From positions 1-64,000 of the forward strand of contig NZ_JPGL01000034.1 in NCBI RefSeq assembly GCF_000732615.1: a DNA stretch of 64,000 nt. The letters are read 5' to 3'. The stretch is from Burkholderia paludis. GTDB lineage: Bacteria > Pseudomonadota > Gammaproteobacteria > Burkholderiales > Burkholderiaceae. The notes beneath the pieces are model-generated. The model was not told the DNA's origin and made no database searches. It worked only from the letters and a program-made list of their open reading frames with translations. Shown here in pieces: positions 57,005 through 64,000 of the stretch (its first letter is position 1; the number at the start of each line of letters is the position of its first letter). Made by a program: the position numbers and the translations under genes.

Positions 57005-59449
57005 TCAGCCGGGCTTGCGTTCCGGTTCGGCGCTCGGCGATGGCCGGGATGCCGTCGCGGCAGCCGGGCCGTTGACGTCGTTGCCGCCGCTGTCGCGGTT
57101 GCCGGCGGGCTGCGATCCGCCCGCGTACGTGACGGCGCTGCGCTGCGGATCGGCGATCCGGATGCCGCGCTCGCGGAACGTCTCCGCGATCCGTCGGTTG
57201 AATTCGCGCTGCACGCTCCAGCGCGTCGAGTCGGTGCACTGCATCTGTCCGGCCAGCGCGAGCGCCGCGCCGTCGACCTGGTCGATGCCCCAGTAGCTGA
57301 AGTCCGACAGGATGCCGTCGCGGTAGGCCGGATCGTCGCGCAATGCGGCCCCGATCTCCTTCAGCGTCGCGATCGCGCGATCGATGTCCTCGCCGTAAGC
57401 GATGCTGACCTTGACGGCCGCATTGCCGAGCCCGCGATTCGTGTTGTTGACGGTCGTCACCGAGCTGAACGGGATCGTGTACAGCGACCCGTCCCCCGCG
57501 CGCAGCCGCACGGTACGGATCGACAGGTACTCGACCGTGCCCGACACGCCGGCGAGCGTGACCCAGTCGCCCACCTGCATCGCGTTTTCCATCAGCAGGA
57601 AGATCCCGGTGATGAAATCCTGCACGAGCTTCTGCGAGCCGAAGCCGAGCGCGACGCCGAAGATGCTCGCGCCGGCAAGCAGCGGGCCGACGTTCACGCC
57701 AAGCTGGCTGAGGCCCGTCAGCACGACGACGAGCGCGATCATCACGAACAGCAGCGAGCGCAGCATCGGCAGCAGCGTGCGCAGCCGCGCCGCGCGCACG
57801 AGATTGCCTTCGCGGGTCCAGCGCTGCAGGCGGCGCTCGATCGCGATGTTCGCCGCTTCCCATACGACGAGCGCGACGACGGCCGCGATCGCGATCGTCA
57901 CGAGCGCCGACGCGAGCCGGTGGCCGATCGTGCCGGTTTCGAACGCGCGGAAGATCGGCACGCCCCAGATCTGCAGCAGCAGCACGACGGTCACGACGCC
58001 GAGCGCGCCCGACACGATCTGGCGCAGCAGCGGGTAGTAGCGGGATGCGTGCAGATGGACGAGCGTGCGATCCTCGTCGCTGCCCTGGAACAGCCGCGCG
58101 AGCGCGCCGAACACCACGATCGACACGATCCGCATGGCGATCATCACGGCGATCGAGCGGCCGCCGAGCGTGATCAGCACGCGGTAGCCGTTGTGGACGT
58201 CGAGCGCCCACACGAACCAGAGCGCCATCACGACGAATACCGATACGGGCGCCCATGCGTCCGCGAGTGCGTTGCCGAGCATCGCGAAGGCCGGACGTTG
58301 CGCGCCGGCCGCGCGGATGCGCTCGGCGACCGGCCGGCGGCATGTCAGGATCAACGCGGAGACCATCAGGTGCGCGGCGAGCGCGACGGCTTTCAGCAGC
58401 GCGACGTGACCGGCCTCGCTGAGGCCGAAGTTCGCGGCGATCTCGACGGCGGCCGTGCAGGCGCCGACCACGATCACGATCCGGGCGATCGAGCGCTGCG
58501 CGAAGCCGGCCCCTGCGTCGCTGACATGCAGCAAGCGCAATTGCCGCGCATCGGGCTGGAAGAACAGCCGGCTGACGATCGTGACGAGCCGGCAGATCAC
58601 GTAGATGTCGATCAGCGCTTCAAGCGCGGATTCGACCGGGGTGCCCGCGTCGCCGATCGCCGACATCGTCAGGCTCGCGACGCCGACGAACACCAGCAGC
58701 GGCACCGTGCGCAGCGCGAGGCTGACGAGCGCGCGCGGCATCCGGTGCAGCAGCGTGGTGTGGCGTCGTGCGTGGCCGCGGCCTTGCGACGACGCGGGCG
58801 CGGCGTTCGACGCGCCGGGTGCGGCCGGTGCGTCCGGCGGCGCTGCGTTGCCGTTGCCGGCCGGGCCGGAACGGGGCGCGGCGCGGCGCGACGTGTCGGC
58901 GCGCCGCGCGGCCACCGTGGCCAGCGCGCGTCGCAACAGCCGCTTCGCGAACCATTCGACGAGGAGCGCGGGCGCGAGCACGACGACGATGAGCCAGAGC
59001 GCGTGCGCGAGATCCGCGCGCGCGTCGGCGCGCACCAGCTTGTCGTGCCACCAGTTTCCGACCGAACCGACGTCGAGCAGCGAGTGCAGCGATTCCTTCA
59101 GCGCGCTGCCGATTTCGGTGGCCCACCGCGAGCCCTGGCGGACGAGCATCGATGCGAGCCCGTTCGACGTGAGCGCGGCAGGGGCCGCCGCCGGTGCGCC
59201 GCTGGCGGCGGCCGGCCCGCTCGCCGCCAGCGCGGGCGCGCTCAACGCGCCGACGGCCGCGATCGCGCGCAGCGTCGTTTCGACCTGCGCGCGATCGCGG
59301 GGATTCTCGAGCACATCCAGTGCCTGCCGGGCCTGTTGCGGCGTCAGTGCGGGCGCGGCGCCGGAGGCGGCCGGCGTGGGGGCGGGGGCGGCCGCGTGGG
59401 CGGCCGAGACGACGGCGGCAAGCAGCCAGCCGAGAAGGAAATGTCGCAT
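57005..59449 (-). CDS. Large MscS-family mechanosensitive channel (YbiO-like)
   Basis: 814 residues with a signal peptide (1-20), a roughly 120-residue periplasmic region and about ten membrane segments. The pore helix and beta domain near 585-660 match MscS: LAGASIFGVALGFGSQKLVQ, DFITGIFLLMENAMQVGDWV, then VEYLSIRTVRLRAGDGSLYT and IPFSSVTTVNNTNRG. Such large homologues (YbiO, MscK) open under membrane tension and release solutes after osmotic downshock. A disordered Pro/Ala/Gly-rich stretch lies around 195-225. It converges with the TetR gene and stands alone. Confidence 0.92.
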   Translation of the reverse strand: MRHFLLGWLLAAVVSAAHAAAPAPTPAASGAAPALTPQQARQALDVLENPRDRAQVETTLRAIAAVGALSAPALAASGPAAASGAPAAAPAALTSNGLASMLVRQGSRWATEIGSALKESLHSLLDVGSVGNWWHDKLVRADARADLAHALWLIVVVLAPALLVEWFAKRLLRRALATVAARRADTSRRAAPRSGPAGNGNAAPPDAPAAPGASNAAPASSQGRGHARRHTTLLHRMPRALVSLALRTVPLLVFVGVASLTMSAIGDAGTPVESALEALIDIYVICRLVTIVSRLFFQPDARQLRLLHVSDAGAGFAQRSIARIVIVVGACTAAVEIAANFGLSEAGHVALLKAVALAAHLMVSALILTCRRPVAERIRAAGAQRPAFAMLGNALADAWAPVSVFVVMALWFVWALDVHNGYRVLITLGGRSIAVMIAMRIVSIVVFGALARLFQGSDEDRTLVHLHASRYYPLLRQIVSGALGVVTVVLLLQIWGVPIFRAFETGTIGHRLASALVTIAIAAVVALVVWEAANIAIERRLQRWTREGNLVRAARLRTLLPMLRSLLFVMIALVVVLTGLSQLGVNVGPLLAGASIFGVALGFGSQKLVQDFITGIFLLMENAMQVGDWVTLAGVSGTVEYLSIRTVRLRAGDGSLYTIPFSSVTTVNNTNRGLGNAAVKVSIAYGEDIDRAIATLKEIGAALRDDPAYRDGILSDFSYWGIDQVDGAALALAGQMQCTDSTRWSVQREFNRRIAETFRERGIRIADPQRSAVTYAGGSQPAGNRDSGGNDVNGPAAATASRPSPSAEPERKPG

Positions 59450-60043
59450 GGAGTGGGCATGCGGGCGCGCATCGGGGCGCGGCCCGCCGGGCTGAACGAT
59501 GGACGGAAGTTAACATGATCGCGGCGGGAACCGAATAGTTCCGCAGACGAATCGTCGGATCGGGCGTGCGCGAGGCGGTGCGGGCGCATGCCGCCGGCTC
59601 GCGCGTCGCATCGCCGGTTGTGCGTTCGGGCACGCATGCGTCGGGCGCAAACGGTGGTCGGTCCGGCTGGCGAGCACGTCACGTCTGCCTGATCGCGGGA
59701 CCGGAAGCGCGTGTTTGCCGGTCACGGCCGGCGCTGCGCGTATCGCACCGTATTAATCAGGAATGCTTCTCGATCGTGCTTCCCTTCGCGAAGGACCGGA
59801 CGCGCGCATGCTTCGGTTGCTTCCGCGATGTCACGCAGGGGCCGTGTCGATCCCGGCTTCGACGCGACCTGACAGGCGCCCGCCACGTGCATGTCCGGTG
59901 AATACTGGCGACGTTGCACGGCGGCTGCGAAGCACGGCATGCGCGAATGCCGCCGAGGCTGGGCAGGTCGCTTCGACGCAGCGGGGCTGAAGGCGGCGGG
60001 GCGTGCATAATCGGTGCCCTCTGTCATTGAGCGGCGAATCCGG
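59450..60043. other. Divergent gap between the MscS-like and LprI-like genes
   Basis: 594 bases with no supported gene; only short shadow frames. Promoters for both genes should lie within it. Confidence 0.5.
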
Positions 60044-60442
60044 ATGAATGCACGGCGGCAAGTAACGATGGGTCTGGTGGCGGGCGCGGCGCTCGCCGTG
60101 GCGATATCCGGTGCGCGCGCGGACGAAGCGCAGCGTGACGGGATCTGCAGGACGGCCGAGGAAACGGGCTACACGGCCGATATCCGCAATTGCCTCCGGC
60201 TGAAATACGACGCGGCCGACCAGCGGTTGAACGCCGTCTACCAGGCGAAGATGGCGAGCCTCGATGCCCAGGACAAGTTGCGGTTGCGTAACGACGAGCG
60301 CCGCTGGCTCGCGGCGAGGGACGCGACATGCGCGGAGTCGCGGCAGCCCGATGCCGGCGGCACGCTCGGGCTCGTGGAGCACGACGGTTGCCTCGTCGAC
60401 GAAACCGAACGTCGCATCAAGGTCATCGCCGCCTTTCGTTGA
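60044..60442 (+). CDS. LprI-like (DUF1311) periplasmic protein
   Basis: 132 residues. A signal peptide (about 1-26, ending ISGARA) precedes a mature domain of about 105 residues with four Cys and the PF07007 pattern: IRNCLRLKYDAADQRLNAVY, then ERRWLAARDATCAESRQPDA, GTLGLVEHDGCLVDETERRI. The Cys spacing implies two disulfides. Family members include lysozyme inhibitor LprI of Mycobacterium; many proteobacterial members have no proven role. I used the ATG at 60044 (MNARRQVTMG), which gives a normal signal peptide; a GTG/TTG start 30 bases earlier adds polar residues. Confidence 0.85.
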   Translation: MNARRQVTMGLVAGAALAVAISGARADEAQRDGICRTAEETGYTADIRNCLRLKYDAADQRLNAVYQAKMASLDAQDKLRLRNDERRWLAARDATCAESRQPDAGGTLGLVEHDGCLVDETERRIKVIAAFR

Positions 60443-61360
60443 GGTGCGGCGCCGCGCCTTGCGCCGCGTGATCCGCAGTGTCGTGCCCGCGCAGCGCGCG
60501 ACCAGAACGTGGCGCTACGCGTCACGACGGGTGGTCGTGCCGTACCGGCTTCGAATGCGGGCGTCCGGACGGACGAGGGCGGGCCGCGCACGGGCCGCAA
60601 GTGCGTGCGGCCGGCGTGAAGCGTTTGCAAGCCGATCGACGTCGACGCACGGACGCAACGGCGCAACGCCGTGAAGCCGTGACGGCGGCGCGGCAGGCGC
60701 GGTCGACCGTCATCGAACCAGCGGGTGTTTCAGTTTCGAAACGTTCGTGCATCCGGCCGGTGCGCGAGTCGCGCCGATCGCAGGGATTCGGCCCGCGCGG
60801 CCTTGCGGCACGAAGCATGGTGCGCTCCTTGCATGTGTGTACGCGCCGTGAGCGCGGTCGAGGACGCAGTCGGTCCGGCGATCGCTTCAGTGGGTCGGAC
60901 GCACCGGAGACGGGGACAAGAGAATGAAAAGAGACCGAATCGCAACGTATCGTGTCGCAAACATGAATCGCCGACCTGCCAGGATATTCGCCTCGCCGTT
61001 GATTGCGGCGACGTGAGTGCGGCTTTCCGTTCCATCCGAGCAATCGGGTTCGTTCTGAACGACGACGTGCAGGCATGACGCACGAGGCCGACTGGTGCCG
61101 GTCGGCCGTCGGGGATGAACCACGAGCGCCCGCGGATGGCCCGGTTTCGATTCCGGATCGTCATTCCGCCGCGCGCAACGCGAGTCGCCGCGCGACGCAT
61201 GCGTTCGCTTGCCGTGCCCGGCAGCGGCGCGACGGGCACGGACCGGATCGCACCGGGGAGCCGGCGGCGCAGCGATGCGCGCGGCATCCCGGGACCCGCG
61301 CAGTTCAGGGGGAGCGTTCGCCGGCCGTGGCGAGGCGGACGCAGCGGAATCGTGCTGTCA

Positions 61361-61431
61361 GTTGATCCACTACCCCGATGGATCAATTGTTGAAGCGCCC
61401 ATCGCCCGGTGGCGGATGGGCGTCTTTTTTT
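61361..61431 (+). ncRNA. Candidate small RNA or leader RNA
   Basis: TTGATCCA (61362-61369) and TGGATCAA (61379-61386) form a perfect stem with a C-rich loop (CTACCCCGA). Ten bases later comes the terminator below. Stem-loop, short linker, terminator with U-tract is a common small-RNA 3' end. No coding gene lies within 900 bases upstream on this strand, so the terminator needs a transcript of its own. The 5' end and promoter are not visible; a regulated leader of the sirtuin gene (120 bases on) is the alternative. Confidence 0.5.
61396..61431 (+). terminator. Rho-independent terminator
   Basis: CGCCCATC (61396-61403) pairs with GATGGGCG (61415-61422), with inner GCC/GGC pairs and one bulged G, then TCTTTTTTT (61423-61431). 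A textbook intrinsic terminator. Confidence 0.9.
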
Positions 61432-61553
61432 GTGCGCCGGCGCGTGTCGCGGGCTCCGGCCCGATCGTGCGGCGTTCTGTATGATGTGCTGGCGTGCCTG
61501 GCCGCCCGTGCGGGCGCACGGCTTGCCGGCGCGCCCGATTACGCGTTGCCGAC

Positions 61554-62450
61554 ATGAACGATACAACCCTGCACGACCCTTCGACCGCCAGCATCGATCC
61601 CGCCGCGCTCGATGCGCTCCATACGTTCGTCGAACGTCATCCACGCCTGCTCGTGCTCACCGGCGCGGGCATCAGCACCGATTCCGGCATTCCCGGCTAT
61701 CGCGACCGCAACGGGCAATGGATGCGCTCGCCGCCGATCCAGCTCCAGGAATTCCTCGGCTCCGATGCCGCGCGGCGGCGCTACTGGGCGCGCAGCATGA
61801 TCGGCTGGCCCGTCGTCGGCCGCGCCCGGCCGAACGGGTCGCACGTCGCGCTGGCGCGGCTCGGCGGCGCGGGTCGGATCGAGCGCCTCGTCACCCAGAA
61901 CGTCGACGGCTTGCACCAGCGCGCGGGCAGCGGCGACGTGATCGAACTGCACGGCGGGATCGACGGCGTCACGTGCCTCGGCTGCGGCGCGCATCATGCG
62001 CGCGCGACGATCCAGGTCATGCTCGAAGCCGACAACCCCGACCTGCTGGGCGCGCAGGCCGAACCGGCGGCGGACGGCGACGCGCATCTCGAATGGGCCG
62101 CGCTCGACACGTTCCGGATCCCGGCGTGTCCCGCGTGCGGCGGCCTGCTGAAGCCGGCGGTCGTGTTTTTCGGCGAAAACGTGCCGCGCGAGCGCGTGGC
62201 GCTCGCGTCGCAGGCGCTCGATGCGGCCGATGCGCTGCTGGTCGTCGGCTCGTCGCTGATGGTGTATTCGGGCTACCGCTTCTGCGTGTGGGCGCAGGCG
62301 CAGCACAAGCCGGTCGCCGCGCTCAATCTCGGCCGTACCCGCGCCGACCCGATGCTGGCGCTGAAGGTCGAGGCGCGCTGCGCCCCCGCGCTCGACGCAC
62401 TGGCGGCGCGGCTGGGGCTTGCGGGCCACGCGGCGGGGCAGCCGTCATGA
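61554..62450 (+). CDS. Sir2-family NAD-dependent protein deacylase
   Basis: 298 residues. [20 protein letters not shown] (35-54) is the NAD-binding start of sirtuins, [12 protein letters not shown] (114-125) follows, and the catalytic His133 is in ELHGG. Two zinc Cys pairs are present (CLGC at 141-144 and CPAC near 192-195). [13 protein letters not shown] closes the Rossmann part. It removes acyl groups from lysine using NAD+. The YRDRNGQW signature places it in the SIRT4-like (class II) bacterial group, some members of which act on lipoyl or other acyl groups. The start ATG at 61554 begins the only stretch without odd Arg-rich residues; the next gene overlaps by four bases. Confidence 0.93.
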   Translation: MNDTTLHDPSTASIDPAALDALHTFVERHPRLLVLTGAGISTDSGIPGYRDRNGQWMRSPPIQLQEFLGSDAARRRYWARSMIGWPVVGRARPNGSHVALARLGGAGRIERLVTQNVDGLHQRAGSGDVIELHGGIDGVTCLGCGAHHARATIQVMLEADNPDLLGAQAEPAADGDAHLEWAALDTFRIPACPACGGLLKPAVVFFGENVPRERVALASQALDAADALLVVGSSLMVYSGYRFCVWAQAQHKPVAALNLGRTRADPMLALKVEARCAPALDALAARLGLAGHAAGQPS

Positions 62451-63091
62451 CCGGCGCGACACCTTCGCACGACGATCCGTCCGCGCGGCTGTCGGCGCCG
62501 GCGGCCGAGCGCAATCGCGGGCCGATCCTCGACGTGTTGCGCCGCGTCCTGCCGGCGAGCGGCGCCGTGCTCGAGATCGCGAGCGGCACGGGCCAGCACG
62601 TGGTCCACTTCGCGCAGGCGCTGCCGGGCCTCCACTGGCAGCCGAGCGATCCGGACGCGCAGGCGCGGCGCTCGATCGCCGCGTGGGTGGCGCACGCGGG
62701 CCTCGGGAACGTCGCCGGGCCGCTCGCCTTCGACGTGCGCGATGCGACGTGGCCGGTCGCGGCGCTTGACGCAATCGTCTGCATCAACATGATTCACATC
62801 TCGCCGTGGGCCTGCACCGATGCGCTGTTCGCGGGCGCCGCGCGCCTGCTGCGGCCGGGCGGCGTGCTGTTCCTGTACGGGCCGTACCGCCGCGAGGGGC
62901 GGCACACGGCGCCGTCGAACGCGGCCTTCGACCTGCAGTTGCGCAGCCGCGACCCGTCGTGGGGCGTGCGCGATCTCGAGACCGTCGTCGCGCTGGGCCT
63001 CGATCGCGGGCTCGACTGCGTGGAGGTGGTCGAAATGCCGGCGAACAACCTGAGCGTCGTGTTCCGGCGGCTGCCGCACGCGGAGCAATGA
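62447..63091 (+). CDS. DUF938 SAM-dependent methyltransferase-like protein
   Basis: 214 residues. AERNRGPILDVLRRVLP, then LEIASGTGQHVVHFAQALPG (about 44-63) is the SAM-binding loop; INMIHISPW near 111-119 and LRPGGVLFLYGPYRREG near 133-149 are the usual DUF938 marks. It is a Rossmann-fold methyltransferase of unknown acceptor, widely found in proteobacteria. The ATG at 62447 overlaps the stop of the sirtuin gene by four bases (ATGA), so they are one unit. No link between their functions is evident. Confidence 0.9.
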   Translation: MTGATPSHDDPSARLSAPAAERNRGPILDVLRRVLPASGAVLEIASGTGQHVVHFAQALPGLHWQPSDPDAQARRSIAAWVAHAGLGNVAGPLAFDVRDATWPVAALDAIVCINMIHISPWACTDALFAGAARLLRPGGVLFLYGPYRREGRHTAPSNAAFDLQLRSRDPSWGVRDLETVVALGLDRGLDCVEVVEMPANNLSVVFRRLPHAEQ

Positions 63092-63188
63092 CACGCAAAC
63101 GCGCATCGCAGCCGGGTTTCCACTATCCTTTCGCCTGTGCGCGCGGCCCGGTTCGGGTTGCGCCCCGTTTTTTCCGGAGAATTGACTA

Positions 63189-64000
63189 ATGGGCAAACAA
63201 GCAATCGGTGTGATCGGGCTGGCGGTGATGGGCCGCAATCTCGCACTCAATATCGAGAGCCGCGGTTACGCGGTGTCGGTGTACAACCGCAGCCGCGAGA
63301 AAACCGACGAACTGATCGCCGAATTCCCCGGCCGCAATCTGGTGCCGACCTACACGCTCGAGTCGTTCGTCGAATCGCTCGAGACGCCGCGCCGGATCCT
63401 GATGATGGTGAAGGCCGGCGAGGCGACCGACGCGACGATCGCGTCGCTCAAGCCGCTGCTCGAGAAGGGCGACGTGCTGATCGACGGCGGCAATACGCAC
63501 TTTACCGACACGATCCGCCGCAACCAGGAGCTCGCGCAGTCGGGCCTGCATTTCATCGGCACCGGCGTGTCGGGCGGCGAAGAGGGCGCGCTGCGCGGCC
63601 CGTCGATCATGCCGGGCGGCCAGCGCGACGCGTATGACCTCGTCGAGCCGATCCTCAAGGAGATCGCAGCGAAGGCGCCGTCGGACGGCGAGCCGTGCGT
63701 CGCCTACATGGGGCCGGACGGTGCGGGCCACTACGTGAAGATGGTCCACAACGGCATCGAATACGGCGACATGCAGCTGATCGCCGAGAGCTATGCGGTG
63801 CTGAAGGACGTCGCGGGCCTGACCAACGACGAGCTCGGCGCGGTGTACACCGAATGGAACCAGGGCGAACTCGACAGCTACCTGATCGAGATCACGTCGA
63901 AGATCTTCGGCAAGAAGGACGAAGAGACCGGCAAGCACCTCGTCGACGTGATCCTCGATCGCGCCGCGCAGAAGGGCACCGGCAAGTGGACGAGCCAGAA
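63189..64000 (+). CDS. gnd: 6-phosphogluconate dehydrogenase, decarboxylating (N-terminal part, runs off the window)
   Basis: The first 270 codons are present; the gene continues beyond 64000 (full length is about 470). [20 protein letters not shown] at 6-25 binds [14 protein letters not shown] gives the 2'-phosphate site, and the active-site parts [20 protein letters not shown] near 126-145 and [20 protein letters not shown] near 180-199 (with Lys and His-Asn) are intact. It oxidises 6-phosphogluconate to ribulose 5-phosphate and CO2 in the pentose phosphate pathway. CCGGAG lies nine bases before the ATG at 63189. The 97-base gap from the DUF938 gene probably holds its own promoter. Confidence 0.96.
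   Translation, partial: MGKQAIGVIGLAVMGRNLALNIESRGYAVSVYNRSREKTDELIAEFPGRNLVPTYTLESFVESLETPRRILMMVKAGEATDATIASLKPLLEKGDVLIDGGNTHFTDTIRRNQELAQSGLHFIGTGVSGGEEGALRGPSIMPGGQRDAYDLVEPILKEIAAKAPSDGEPCVAYMGPDGAGHYVKMVHNGIEYGDMQLIAESYAVLKDVAGLTNDELGAVYTEWNQGELDSYLIEITSKIFGKKDEETGKHLVDVILDRAAQKGTGKWTSQ

Larger units (their letters stand above)
60443..61553. other. Long non-coding region with a likely small RNA
   Basis: 1,111 bases between the LprI-like and sirtuin genes. No frame in it looks like a real protein: those present have low-complexity Arg/Ser-rich translations typical of shadow frames. The one clear signal is a hairpin plus Rho-independent terminator at 61361-61431 on the + strand. Confidence 0.65.

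Noticed and set aside
1-64000. Insertion sequences, prophage genes, tRNA genes or attachment sites
   Set aside because: I found no transposase, integrase or tRNA-like sequence and no flanking direct repeats; accessory character is judged from gene content only.

Overview
The window is GC-rich (mostly two-thirds G+C by eye), densely coding DNA from a Gram-negative bacterium. A Gram-negative porin, tripartite efflux systems with outer-membrane lipoproteins, many LysR/IclR/TetR/MocR regulators, a DUF3300 lipoprotein, a sedolisin-type protease and the strong GC3 bias all fit Burkholderia or a close relative (Burkholderiaceae). That assignment is inference; no rRNA or tRNA gene is present to confirm it.

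Region 1 (1-6568) starts with the tail of an efflux outer-membrane channel. A compact five-gene + strand cluster follows: an AfsA-type hotdog protein, an isoprenylcysteine-methyltransferase-like membrane protein, an extended SDR lacking its Tyr/Lys pair, a rifampin-phosphotransferase-like PEP-utilising enzyme and a UbiA-family prenyltransferase. It looks like a small-molecule pathway I cannot match to a described one, and is the best candidate for a new system. An MBL-fold hydrolase, a LysR regulator and an MFS exporter follow (6946-10246).

Region 2 (10843-21917) has a LuxR-type regulator facing a nine-gene - strand operon (20075 to 12047): DmpG-like aldolase, isopropylmalate/isocitrate-type dehydrogenase, RraA-like aldolase, nitronate monooxygenase, alpha/beta hydrolase without its Ser, DUF6282 hydrolase, LLM-class FMN monooxygenase, flavin reductase and ABM-domain protein. 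An aspartate-semialdehyde dehydrogenase paralogue is transcribed divergently.

Region 3 (22223-37794) is a catabolic island. A TetR regulator faces a cyclase/fumarylacetoacetase pair across a perfect 20-bp palindrome. An IclR regulator faces a long - strand gene train (36765 to 25912): cyclase, cupin, SDR, hydroxyacyl-CoA dehydrogenase-like enzyme, BKACE enzyme, a Liv-type ABC importer with fused ATPases, a porin, a DAPG-hydrolase (PhlG)-like enzyme and a very small protein. Together these suggest uptake and hydrolytic C-C cleavage of an unknown beta-dicarbonyl or acyl-phenol compound.

Region 4 (38212-51064) holds an MFS/IclR pair, an ACMSD-type amidohydrolase/LysR pair, a cardiolipin-synthase-like lipoprotein, a MocR regulator facing a PNPOx-fold flavoprotein, a Q-rich DUF3300 lipoprotein and a secreted S53 protease with a clear terminator. 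Region 5 (51862-56977) is a complete EmrAB/NodT-type efflux operon with a divergent TetR repressor and an obvious operator. Region 6 (57005-64000) contains a large MscS-type channel, a LprI-like periplasmic protein, 1.1 kb of non-coding DNA with a likely small RNA, a sirtuin, a DUF938 methyltransferase and the start of 6-phosphogluconate dehydrogenase, which runs off the window.
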